Part shown: positions 1 through 5,727 of the stretch, in pieces | Layout of the letters: each line of letters opens with the position of its first letter | Position numbering within the stretch: position 1 is the stretch's first letter | Assembly (NCBI GenBank): GCA_902803185.1 | Contig: CADCOV010000174.1 | Location: 1 to 6,205 of the forward strand | Length of the DNA: 6,205 nucleotides | DNA from: an uncultured Eubacteriales bacterium | Lineage (GTDB): Bacteria; Bacillota; Clostridia; Peptostreptococcales; Anaerovoracaceae | Reading direction: 5' to 3' | Notes under the pieces: model-generated | Databases searched by the model: none | What the model was told of the DNA's origin: nothing | What the model saw: the letters and a program-made list of their open reading frames with translations, nothing else | Position numbers and translations under genes: made by a program

Positions 1-930
1 TCACATGTACTTGTCCAGCAGCCCATCCACCGCCGGGATGCGCTTCACCTGCGGGGACGGGATCCACTTCCCCTTCATCATGACGCCGCTGACCTCCCGG
101 AGCGCTGTGAGATCCGCAAGCGGATCCCCGTTCACCACGATCATGTCCGCGCTCTTCCCCGCTTCGATGCTGCCGGTCTCGCCGTCGATGCCGGCAATGG
201 CGGCGTTTCCGATGGTGGCGGTGCAGATCGCCTTGGCCGGCGTCACGCCCACGTATTTGCTGAAGTAATAGAGCTCCCTCCAGAAGTTGTAGTGGACCAC
301 GAACGGGCAGGCCACATCGTTGCCGAGGCCCACCGGGATGCCGTTCTCCAGGCAGGCCTTCGCGCAGGCGATGATGCCCTCCATGACGATGCGGCCGTTG
401 CGCTGCCCCACCGGTTGGGTGTGGCTCTCGCTGAGGTCGAAGACCGCGTATGGAAGCGCCGGCGAGATGGTGCAGATGTGGGCGGCGCCTCTCTCCTTGA
501 AGAGCCGGATGATCTCCTCATCCGGTCTCGCACCGTGCTCGATGGTATCCACGCCGTTCTCCAAGGCCACCCGGACGCTCTCCGGGCTCTCCACGTGGGC
601 TGCCACCTTGAAACCAAGGCGGTGGGCCTCGTCGCAGGCGGCTTTGACGATCTCAGGCGGCATCCGAAGCACGCCCGGCTCCCCATCCTCCGTGGCGTCC
701 ATGACGCCGCCGGAGATCATGAGCTTGATCAGATCCGGCTTCATGGCAGCGATCCTGCGGACGTCCTCGACCGCTTCCTCGACTGAAGCGGATTCCGTCG
801 CGATGGAGCCGGCGAAGTGGCCGCCCGGCACCGAGATCCCCTGGTCGGCGGCCAGGATCCTCGGGCCCACAGCCTTCCCTTCTTCGATGCTGTCCCGGAT
901 CACGGAGTCGAAATCCATGATCCCGCCCAC
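1..930 (-). CDS. Amidohydrolase, C-terminal fragment (309 codons from an internal GTG)
   Basis: This is the part after the internal stop. The first possible restart codons are GTG at 930 and ATG at 918, the latter preceded only by a weak GGGCGGG. Either would leave out the strand TELISGVTTIRT that directly follows the stop, and the HxH motif. The fragment carries the remaining ligands: Lys69, His112, His132 and Asp205 in its own numbering, plus the C-terminal sandwich domain (about 245-309). The open reading frame is clean and its conserved motifs are undamaged, so any decay is recent. Separate expression as a working enzyme is unlikely unless it pairs with the N-terminal piece, for which nothing in the sequence speaks. 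Confidence 0.5.
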   Translation of the reverse strand: MGGIMDFDSVIRDSIEEGKAVGPRILAADQGISVPGGHFAGSIATESASVEEAVEDVRRIAAMKPDLIKLMISGGVMDATEDGEPGVLRMPPEIVKAACDEAHRLGFKVAAHVESPESVRVALENGVDTIEHGARPDEEIIRLFKERGAAHICTISPALPYAVFDLSESHTQPVGQRNGRIVMEGIIACAKACLENGIPVGLGNDVACPFVVHYNFWRELYYFSKYVGVTPAKAICTATIGNAAIAGIDGETGSIEAGKSADMIVVNGDPLADLTALREVSGVMMKGKWIPSPQVKRIPAVDGLLDKYM

Positions 931-966
931 GGTGCGGATGGTGGTGACGCCGCTGATGAGCTCCGT

Positions 967-1290
967 TTAGGCATAGCCGGCCAGCATCTTCTTCACGTCG
1001 GCCCGCACCGCCCGGCTGCCGGTCAGCAGCTGATAGAGGCGCTTGTAATTGGTCGGTTTCTTCTTCTCCCGCGGCGGTTTTCCGCTGGTCGCCAGGTGCA
1101 CGTGCAGGTTGATGAGGCCCGGCAGCAGGAATCCCCCTTCAAGGTCGATCAGTTCGTACCCCTTGAGGTCGGCGGTCCTGTCCGTGACCGCTTCGATCCG
1201 GCCGTCCTTCACCAGCACCACCTTATCCTTGAGAGGCGCCGCGTCCTGCGTCACGTCGATGAGGATCCCGTTCACGAAAGCGTATTTCAT
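967..1290 (-). CDS. Amidohydrolase, N-terminal fragment (107 aa)
   Basis: This is the part translated before the internal TAA. It starts at ATG 1290; a GAGAGG ribosome binding site lies at 1302-1307, 11 nt from the start, which is rather long spacing. It holds the N-terminal beta-sandwich (VNGILIDV, VVLVKDGRIEAV, residues 6-36), the ELIDLEGGFLLPGLI strand leading into the barrel (46-60), and the HxH metal motif at residues 63 and 65. A lysine-rich stretch (residues 71-84) follows. It ends at MLAGYA just before the second barrel strand. Alone it would have one metal-binding motif and no barrel, so no catalytic activity is expected. Confidence 0.6.
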   Translation of the reverse strand: MKYAFVNGILIDVTQDAAPLKDKVVLVKDGRIEAVTDRTADLKGYELIDLEGGFLLPGLINLHVHLATSGKPPREKKKPTNYKRLYQLLTGSRAVRADVKKMLAGYA

Positions 1291-1342
1291 CGTTATCTCT
1301 GCCTCTCTTTCTCACACCCTGCCCTGCAGCAGGTCCTTTCCA

Positions 1343-3313
1343 TCAGTTGCCCCAGTTCTCTAAGCCGTAGTATCTCTCGTAGAGCCACTCCCCCGTGAAG
1401 GAGGTCTCCAGGCCGCTGCCTTCGATCACCGGCACGTTGACCGGCAGATGTCCCTGCGGCGTGGAGCCGCCAAAGATGCTGAGGATGCCGGTAGCCACAT
1501 TCAGGCTGAACGGGCCGTCCCCGGACGCATCGTGGGCGTTTCCGTAAGGGTTGTAGGCGCAGAGGATCGCCTCGCACTCGTTATAGCAGGCCGCATCGTA
1601 CGGCAGGTTGGCCGCCAGCAGCACCACAGGTTTGCCGGCCCCGTGGACTTGGTCGATCAAAGCGGTCACCGCGTCGTCCCGGATCGCGTACTGGGTGATC
1701 AAAAGCACCTGGTCCGCCTCCGCCAGCGCGGTCTGGAAATCCTCGTCCTGAGGTTCCATCTCTCCGAAGCAAAGCGCCGTGATGTTCTCCGGCCGGGCGA
1801 GCCCCTCCGCAGACATCCGCCGGACCGCGTATTCCACGGAAGGCAGGCGGTACTCGGACGGATAGAGGACCAGTGTCCTGGTGCCATTGCCGTCCAGCGG
1901 CAGAAGTCCTCCCTCATTCTTCAGGAGGGTCAGACCCTGCTGCGTGATCTCCCACTCCCTCTCCAGATGTTCCGGAGCGCCCACGACGGCTTCCGCATCC
2001 GCCAGCGCCGCTTCCTCGGTCTTAGCCAGCGTATTCGTCATGATCCCGCTCTCCAGCTTGCGTTTCAGGATGCGGTACAGGGAGTCGTCCAGCTCTTCTT
2101 CTTTGATCTCACCGGAGTCGACACGCTCCGCCAGGCCGGCGATGTAGGCCTCCATGTCCGGAACGGTGTTGGTCTCGCCATCGATGCGGATCTCCACCGG
2201 CATCAGAAGGATGTCGACACCGGCGTTGATCGCCAGGGTGGCGGCATCGATCGGGTCGAAGTGGGCCGCGATGGCGCCCATCACCATGGAATCGGTGATC
2301 ACGATCCCGTCATAGCCCATCTCCTCCCGAAGCAGGTCGTGGATGATCGTGTGGGACAGGGTCGCGGGCAGATAGACCTCCTCGCCGTCCTGCACCGATA
2401 CGTAGGTTTCCTGCTCGATCTCCGGGAACTGGATGTGGGCGGTCATGATCATCCCCGCGTTTTCAGCGATCCCCTGTTCGAACGGGATCAGCTCGCAGGC
2501 CCTGAGCTCCTCCAGGGTGGAGCCGGACTGCGGCAGGCCGGTGTGGCTGTCCTCTCCCACGTTGCCGTGGCCCGGGAAGTGCTTCAGAGCGGCAATGATG
2601 CCGTTGTCCCTGAGGCCCCGGATATACGCCTGGACGTGCTGCGCCGCGATCTGTGCATCGTCAGAAAAAGACCTGACGCCGATGACCGGGTTGTTCGGGT
2701 TGCTGTTCACATCGGAGACCGGCGCAAAGTCCACATTGAACCCAAGGGCTGCGATCTCCTCGGCCATCATGTTCGCCCATTCCTCGGTCAAAGCGGTATC
2801 CCCCGCAGCAGCGAGAGCCATGTTGCCGCCGCCGGTCATGCCGTAGGAGACCCGGTTCACCAGACCGCCCTCCTGGTCCACGCTGACGAACAACGGGATC
2901 CCCGGCTCTGACGCCATGGCCGCGGACTGGCAGTCCCGAATCAGGCGAAGGGTCTGGGCCGCATCTCCGATATTGTTCCCCATCAGGATCACACCGCCGA
3001 AATCGTACTTCGCCAGCATGTCCCTGCACTCCTGCGGCAGACGATCACCGCTCACGCCTTCCGCCTCCGTCGGGCTGAAGGAGAAGATGATCATCTGGGC
3101 CAATTTTTGTTCTGTCGTCATCCCGCTGATGATGCCCTGGATCTCAGTCTCCATGTCCTTCTGCTCCGGCTCCCCTTCCTCTTCCGGTTCCGTCTCTTCA
3201 TCCGTCTGCCCCGACGGCTCCTCCGCCGGTCCCTCCTCTTTGGAGGAGCACCCGAAAAGCGCCAGGAGCAGCATCAAAGCCAGCAGCAGACTCAGGATCT
3301 TTTTCCCTTTCAT
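1343..3313 (-). CDS. nagZ: Glycoside hydrolase family 3 lipoprotein, NagZ-type beta-N-acetylhexosaminidase
   Basis: The 656-aa product probably releases terminal beta-linked N-acetylglucosamine from peptidoglycan fragments outside the membrane. ATG 3313 is chosen because an AAAGGA site lies 8 nt upstream and the signal peptide begins there (MKGKK, hydrophobic 6-20, lipobox LFGC with Cys22). A longer in-frame start at ATG 3373 would bury the signal. A very acidic linker follows (about 25-55). The GH3 barrel shows DQEGG (146-150), RSF (214-216), KHFPGHG (244-250), the NagZ-specific DSH with Asp255 and His257 as acid/base pair, and Asp341 in IVITDS as nucleophile. The KHFPGH(x)5DSH signature separates NagZ from GH3 beta-glucosidases. 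A second alpha/beta domain (about 455-656) makes it like the two-domain Bacillus subtilis NagZ (YbbD), also a lipoprotein. The family is clear; the natural substrate is inferred. Confidence 0.92.
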   Translation of the reverse strand: MKGKKILSLLLALMLLLALFGCSSKEEGPAEEPSGQTDEETEPEEEGEPEQKDMETEIQGIISGMTTEQKLAQMIIFSFSPTEAEGVSGDRLPQECRDMLAKYDFGGVILMGNNIGDAAQTLRLIRDCQSAAMASEPGIPLFVSVDQEGGLVNRVSYGMTGGGNMALAAAGDTALTEEWANMMAEEIAALGFNVDFAPVSDVNSNPNNPVIGVRSFSDDAQIAAQHVQAYIRGLRDNGIIAALKHFPGHGNVGEDSHTGLPQSGSTLEELRACELIPFEQGIAENAGMIMTAHIQFPEIEQETYVSVQDGEEVYLPATLSHTIIHDLLREEMGYDGIVITDSMVMGAIAAHFDPIDAATLAINAGVDILLMPVEIRIDGETNTVPDMEAYIAGLAERVDSGEIKEEELDDSLYRILKRKLESGIMTNTLAKTEEAALADAEAVVGAPEHLEREWEITQQGLTLLKNEGGLLPLDGNGTRTLVLYPSEYRLPSVEYAVRRMSAEGLARPENITALCFGEMEPQDEDFQTALAEADQVLLITQYAIRDDAVTALIDQVHGAGKPVVLLAANLPYDAACYNECEAILCAYNPYGNAHDASGDGPFSLNVATGILSIFGGSTPQGHLPVNVPVIEGSGLETSFTGEWLYERYYGLENWGN

Positions 3314-3334
3314 GTTCAGGTTCCTTTCTTCACG

Positions 3335-3351
3335 GCCGGCGGATCGCCGGC
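3335..3351. repeat. Perfect inverted repeat (7-bp arms, 3-nt loop) upstream of nagZ
   Basis: GCCGGCG, GAT, CGCCGGC form a perfect GC-only stem. It ends seven nt before the AAAGGA ribosome binding site of the NagZ gene. In mRNA it would make a stable hairpin just before that site. It may protect the transcript end or affect translation; in GC-rich DNA it may also be chance. Confidence 0.5.
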
Positions 3352-3366
3352 ACGCATAAAATGTTG

Positions 3367-3376
3367 CCATATATGG
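3367..3376. repeat. Perfect 10-bp AT-core palindrome upstream of nagZ
   Basis: CCATATATGG is a perfect palindrome with an all-AT core in a GC-rich setting, 54 bp before the nagZ start codon. Its place and symmetry suit an operator for a dimeric regulator or the -10 zone of a promoter. It occurs once here, so no family of sites can be shown. Confidence 0.35.
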
Positions 3377-3419
3377 ATCGCCCCTTCGGTCTTCCGACGG
3401 GCATGGATAACGGTCTCTC

Positions 3420-4496
3420 CTAGCCTCGGACGAGTTTCCTGAGGCCTTTGACCTTCGACAGGCACAGCGAGACGAGGAAGGCGGCGCAGAAGCCGGAGAC
3501 GTACAGCACAATGGTGTATAACAGCGGATGCTGCTCCCCGAAGGCCGTGTACGGGAACAGCAGGCCGATCAGGATGTCCAGCAGGAACACGTGGGTGATG
3601 TAGATGCCGAAGGATCGCCGGGAAAGCCCCGCGATGACTTTGCTCTTCGTCTCCCGCCCTTCGAAATGCCCGGTGATCCAGGCGAAGAGCCCGGCGCCGT
3701 AGACCATCGCCGGCAGGGTGTCCATCTCCATCATGTAGTCGCGGATATCCGGGACCGCGCCGATCAAAAACCTGACCGCCAGGATCTGGAAGACCAGCGC
3801 CGCGATGCCCGCCGCCGGCAAAGCCGCCCTCGCCCATCCCCGTGGCGGGCATGCGGTCAGGTACCAGCCGATCAGCAGATACGGCAGGTAACCGGTGGCG
3901 TATTCCACGTGGAACTTCGTCACAAAGTCCTCCAGGGTGAAGGACAGGCCCCGGGTCAAGAGGCCCCCTGTCCGCACGCCAAACTGCACGATGATGCTGA
4001 GGAGGATCAGGCCCCGGATGTAGTTTTTGTTCTCCCGCTTGACGAACAGCCTGAGGACCGGGATCACCAGATAGGCGCCCACAAGCATGAACAGATACCA
4101 GAGATGCTGCCGCGGCCCCCTAAGCCTCAGCAGATAATCCCGAAACAGCACCGGATCCGCCGGCATCCCCTGGATCCACGGGAGAAGAACGGCCCGCCAG
4201 GCCGCATAGAAGAACAGCCAGAACAGCAGCAGCAGGACGATCCCCGTCAGGTTGCGGCGGTAGAAGGTCCGCGCGTCCATCTTTCTGTCCTCGTTCAGCA
4301 GCAGCGCGCCGGACAGCATCAGGAACATGGGCGTGCCCGCCCTGGAAAGCCCGTTGAAAATGTTCCCGACAGCGAACGTCAGGGACGCGGGATCCTTATC
4401 GTATTGGACCACGTAGGCCGAGACGTGGATCATCACGATCATCATGACCGCGACCACGCGCACGGCGTCATAGCTCAGTAATCGTTTCTGTGTCAC
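3420..4496 (-). CDS. Acyltransferase 3 family integral membrane protein
   Basis: This 358-aa protein is a many-helix membrane acyltransferase of the Acyl_transf_3 type (OafA/WecH-like), a family that moves acetyl or other acyl groups onto extracellular polysaccharide, peptidoglycan or other acceptors. Seen in the sequence: His24 in the first helix (VMIHVSA), the expected catalytic histidine; RAGTPMFLMLSG (52-63), the conserved second-helix motif; HLWYLFMLVGAYLVIPVLR (131-149), very typical of the family; and SFGIYITHVFLLD (295-307). I count about ten membrane segments. The start is GTG 4496, with AAGGG at 4503-4507 six nt away and a TATAAT box upstream; no ATG exists before residue 18. It has no extra SGNH domain. 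It follows the terminator of the preceding operon and may lead a unit with the NagZ gene 106 bp downstream. The acceptor is unknown. Confidence 0.9.
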   Translation of the reverse strand: MTQKRLLSYDAVRVVAVMMIVMIHVSAYVVQYDKDPASLTFAVGNIFNGLSRAGTPMFLMLSGALLLNEDRKMDARTFYRRNLTGIVLLLLFWLFFYAAWRAVLLPWIQGMPADPVLFRDYLLRLRGPRQHLWYLFMLVGAYLVIPVLRLFVKRENKNYIRGLILLSIIVQFGVRTGGLLTRGLSFTLEDFVTKFHVEYATGYLPYLLIGWYLTACPPRGWARAALPAAGIAALVFQILAVRFLIGAVPDIRDYMMEMDTLPAMVYGAGLFAWITGHFEGRETKSKVIAGLSRRSFGIYITHVFLLDILIGLLFPYTAFGEQHPLLYTIVLYVSGFCAAFLVSLCLSKVKGLRKLVRG

Positions 4497-4526
4497 AGGA
4501 TGCCCTTGCCTCTCTTTCCTGCTTCT

Positions 4527-4532
4527 ATTATA
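4527..4532 (-). promoter_or_regulatory. Promoter -10 box (TATAAT) of the acyltransferase gene
   Basis: The minus strand reads GGTTATAATAG, a perfect sigma-A -10 hexamer in a short AT-rich island between the terminator and the GTG start. The start of transcription would be near 4520, giving a leader of about 24 nt that still contains the ribosome binding site. I see no good -35 hexamer 16-18 nt upstream (the sequence there is AGGATA or similar), so the promoter may lean on the -10 box or need an activator. Confidence 0.7.
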
Positions 4533-4576
4533 ACCTAAGTCGCCCCTGTTATCCTTCCCTTTTCCGCATTCCGGCC

Positions 4577-4604
4577 AAAAAAGAACCGGCAGGGATCCTG
4601 CCGG
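4577..4604 (-). terminator. Rho-independent terminator after the ABC transporter/regulator operon
   Basis: On the minus strand a perfect 8-bp GC-rich stem (CCGGCAGG/CCTGCCGG at 4586-4593 and 4597-4604, 3-nt loop) is followed by TTCTTTTTT (4585-4577). It begins 19 nt after the TGA of the XRE-AbrB gene. The plus strand has no T tract on its far side, so it works in one direction only. It separates the transporter operon from the acyltransferase gene. Confidence 0.93.
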
Positions 4605-4622
4605 CCGCGCGTCCGCACGCTC

Positions 4623-5066
4623 TCATTCCATTCTGTTTGCCGAAGCCCTCGCGAGGACCTCCTTCATCCTCGCCTCGAACCGTTCCGCAGGGACCAGCGC
4701 GATGCCCTCCTCCTCGTCTGTCAGCACGATCAGGCGCTGCCCGCCGGTCAGGCCGAACAGGTCCCGGACGGCCTTCGGGATCACCAGCTGGCCCCGGTCC
4801 CCGATCACGATGGATCCGCAGATGTTCTTCCCCTTCGGCCCCGGAGGGATCTGCTCCTCCACCCCTTCCACGGAGACCGTGGCGACCAGGCTGTCGATGG
4901 ACGTGCCGTAGGTCTTTGCCAGCAGGCTGCACTTCTCGATATCCGGGACCGTCGTGCCCGTCTCCCACTTGGCGTAGGCCTGCCGGGAGATGCCGATCCT
5001 CTCCGCGATCTCCTCCTGGGAGAAGCCGTGGAGCTTGCGCAGCATCAAAAGGTTGTCCTTCAGCAT
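4623..5066 (-). CDS. Transcriptional regulator with XRE helix-turn-helix and SpoVT/AbrB domains
   Basis: The 147-aa protein has two DNA-binding modules. Residues 5-60 form a Cro/C1-type helix-turn-helix: LRKLHGFSQEEIAERIGISR with recognition helix about 27-36 and the typical KWETGTTVPD following. Residues about 83-130 form a SpoVT/AbrB swapped-hairpin domain (GSIVIGDRGQLVIPKAVRD, then LVP). A short proline-containing linker (62-82) joins them, and a charged helical tail ends the protein. ATG 5066 has a perfect AAGGAGG site (5072-5078) five nt upstream, and the stop codon of the permease gene overlaps that site, so the two are very probably co-transcribed. It most likely controls the transporter operon it closes, perhaps its own too; that is inferred from position. 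The promoter region it might bind lies outside the window. The domain calls are secure, the regulated target is not. Confidence 0.9.
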   Translation of the reverse strand: MLKDNLLMLRKLHGFSQEEIAERIGISRQAYAKWETGTTVPDIEKCSLLAKTYGTSIDSLVATVSVEGVEEQIPPGPKGKNICGSIVIGDRGQLVIPKAVRDLFGLTGGQRLIVLTDEEEGIALVPAERFEARMKEVLARASANRME

Positions 5067-5071
5067 GATAT

Positions 5072-5078
5072 CCTCCTT
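5072..5078 (-). promoter_or_regulatory. Ribosome binding site of the XRE-AbrB regulator gene
   Basis: A perfect AAGGAGG lies five nt before ATG 5066. Its first bases are part of the permease stop codon TAA (5079-5077), so a ribosome ending on the permease sits on the start site of the regulator. This fixes the regulator start and argues for a shared transcript. Confidence 0.85.
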
Positions 5079-5727
5079 ACAGATCGACGATCTCGAACCG
5101 CCGGCAGGCGATGCGATACGACAAAACGGTCATGAGCCCGTACAGAATTGCGCCCGCGCCGAGTGCGCCCGCCTGCAGCGGCAGGTGTGCCGTGCCGAAG
5201 GCGTTCACCGCCTCCAGGCCCGGGATGTGGTGCAGGGACTCCATGGCGCCGATCACGATGAAACAAACGATGATGAAGACGACGAAGGGCCTCCCGTACC
5301 GGTAGGCGGTCTTGAAGAAGCCCGCCAGAAAGACCAGGTTGAACAGCCCGAAGATGAGAAGCGCGCCGCCCAGGGCGACGAGATTGGCATTCATCAGCGC
5401 GTTCGTGCGGTAGACCGCCTCCCCGAACCCGGCCATCCTGACCATCGTCGCCGCAGCCATCAAAAGGAAGGCGCAGCCCTCGATCAGGCAGACGAAGGCG
5501 TATTTCCCCTTCACCACATCCCGCTTCGCCACCGGCAGCAGTGCGGAAAAGACGATATCGTTCGCCTCCCTTGCGGCCTGGAAGCTGTAGAAGATCCCCA
5601 GCGTCACGAAAAAGGCGCTGCACAGGATCGGATACCCCGGGACGAGGAACAGAAATCCGAAAAGGATGAACAGATAGGTGAGCGCCGACGCGCTGAGGGT
5701 GAGTTCCTTCCTGAGGATGTTACGCAT
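5077..5727 (-). CDS. ABC-2 type transporter permease (small, ABC2_membrane_5-like)
   Basis: This 216-aa protein is the membrane part of an ABC transporter. It shows about six hydrophobic segments (roughly 14-30, 34-49, 77-96, 114-137, 147-163, 184-204). Between the second and third sits a cytoplasmic stretch ending LLPVAKRDVVKGKY (63-76), which resembles the conserved 'SLPVSRKxIVxxKY' segment of the ABC2_membrane_5 permeases. The start ATG 5727 overlaps the end of the ATPase gene by 8 bp (ATGCGTAA) and has a G-rich site (5733-5739) five nt upstream, so translation is probably coupled. A longer reading frame upstream of this ATG has no membrane character and lies inside the ATPase gene. Probably two copies pair with two ATPase subunits. 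The substrate is unknown; relatives occur in systems for antimicrobial peptides or envelope stress, but nothing here proves that. Confidence 0.85.
   Translation of the reverse strand: MRNILRKELTLSASALTYLFILFGFLFLVPGYPILCSAFFVTLGIFYSFQAAREANDIVFSALLPVAKRDVVKGKYAFVCLIEGCAFLLMAAATMVRMAGFGEAVYRTNALMNANLVALGGALLIFGLFNLVFLAGFFKTAYRYGRPFVVFIIVCFIVIGAMESLHHIPGLEAVNAFGTAHLPLQAGALGAGAILYGLMTVLSYRIACRRFEIVDL

Larger units (their letters stand above)
1..1290 (-). pseudogene. Amidohydrolase family protein interrupted by an in-frame stop (imidazolonepropionase/prolidase-like)
   Basis: Read through, this is one reading frame of 429 codons from ATG at 1290 to TGA at 1-3, the usual length for the HutI/prolidase-like branch of the amidohydrolase superfamily. 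Members are metal-dependent TIM-barrel hydrolases that cut amide or cyclic amide bonds. All expected metal ligands are visible: HxH at composite residues 63 and 65 (GLINLHVH), a lysine of the type that is carboxylated at 189 (IKLMISGG), His232 (AAHVES), His252 (IEHGA) and Asp325 (LGNDVA). The C-terminal GSIEAGKSADMIVVNGDPL segment is the typical closing beta-sandwich motif. Codon 108 is TAA (967-969), in the same frame as the sequence on both sides, so this is a nonsense change and not a frameshift. It lies 52 bp after the NagZ gene without a terminator between. The substrate is unknown. Pseudogene status is fairly likely; a sequence error is the main alternative. Confidence 0.8.
3314..3419 (-). 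promoter_or_regulatory. Leader/intergenic region before nagZ with two palindromes
   Basis: The 106-bp gap between the acyltransferase stop and the NagZ start holds, in minus-strand order, an imperfect hairpin (3382-3401, TCGG/CCGA core), the perfect palindrome CCATATATGG (3367-3376), an AT-rich stretch with TTTTAT that could be a weak -10 box, a perfect 7-bp stem GCCGGCG/CGCCGGC with a 3-nt loop (3335-3351), and the AAAGGA ribosome binding site (3322-3327). No U-tract follows any hairpin, so there is no standard terminator. The gap could carry a separate promoter or operator for nagZ, but no good -35 box is visible. Confidence 0.4.

Noticed and set aside
1300..1311. 12-nt repeat tgcctctctttc, also at 4507-4518, before two start codons
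   Set aside because: Both copies are part of purine-rich ribosome binding leaders on the minus strand. Such similarity is expected and needs no shared regulator.
1328..1338. Small palindrome (CCTGC/GCAGG) between nagZ and the amidohydrolase
   Set aside because: Five-bp arms with a 1-nt centre and no U tract. Too small for a terminator and common by chance in GC-rich DNA.
1448..2911. Long plus-strand open frame (487 codons) opposite the NagZ gene
   Set aside because: It runs antisense to a gene with clear catalytic motifs. Its translation is rich in Arg, Asp, His, Gln and Val with no recognisable domain, as expected from the complement of a GC-rich coding strand.
3311..3373. Longer NagZ start at ATG 3373 adding about 20 residues
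   Set aside because: It would place an Arg-rich stretch before the lipoprotein signal peptide. The ATG at 3313 has the better ribosome binding site and a normal signal peptide n-region.
3382..3401. Hairpin after the acyltransferase gene as a possible terminator
   Set aside because: The stem is short and has a mismatch (CCC, T/C mismatch, TCGG/CCGA). No U tract follows on the minus strand.
3528..4481. Plus-strand open frame (317 codons) opposite the acyltransferase gene
   Set aside because: The product is a highly charged, Gln/Asp/His/Arg-rich string mirroring hydrophobic membrane codons on the other strand. No domain, and no convincing ribosome binding site was seen.
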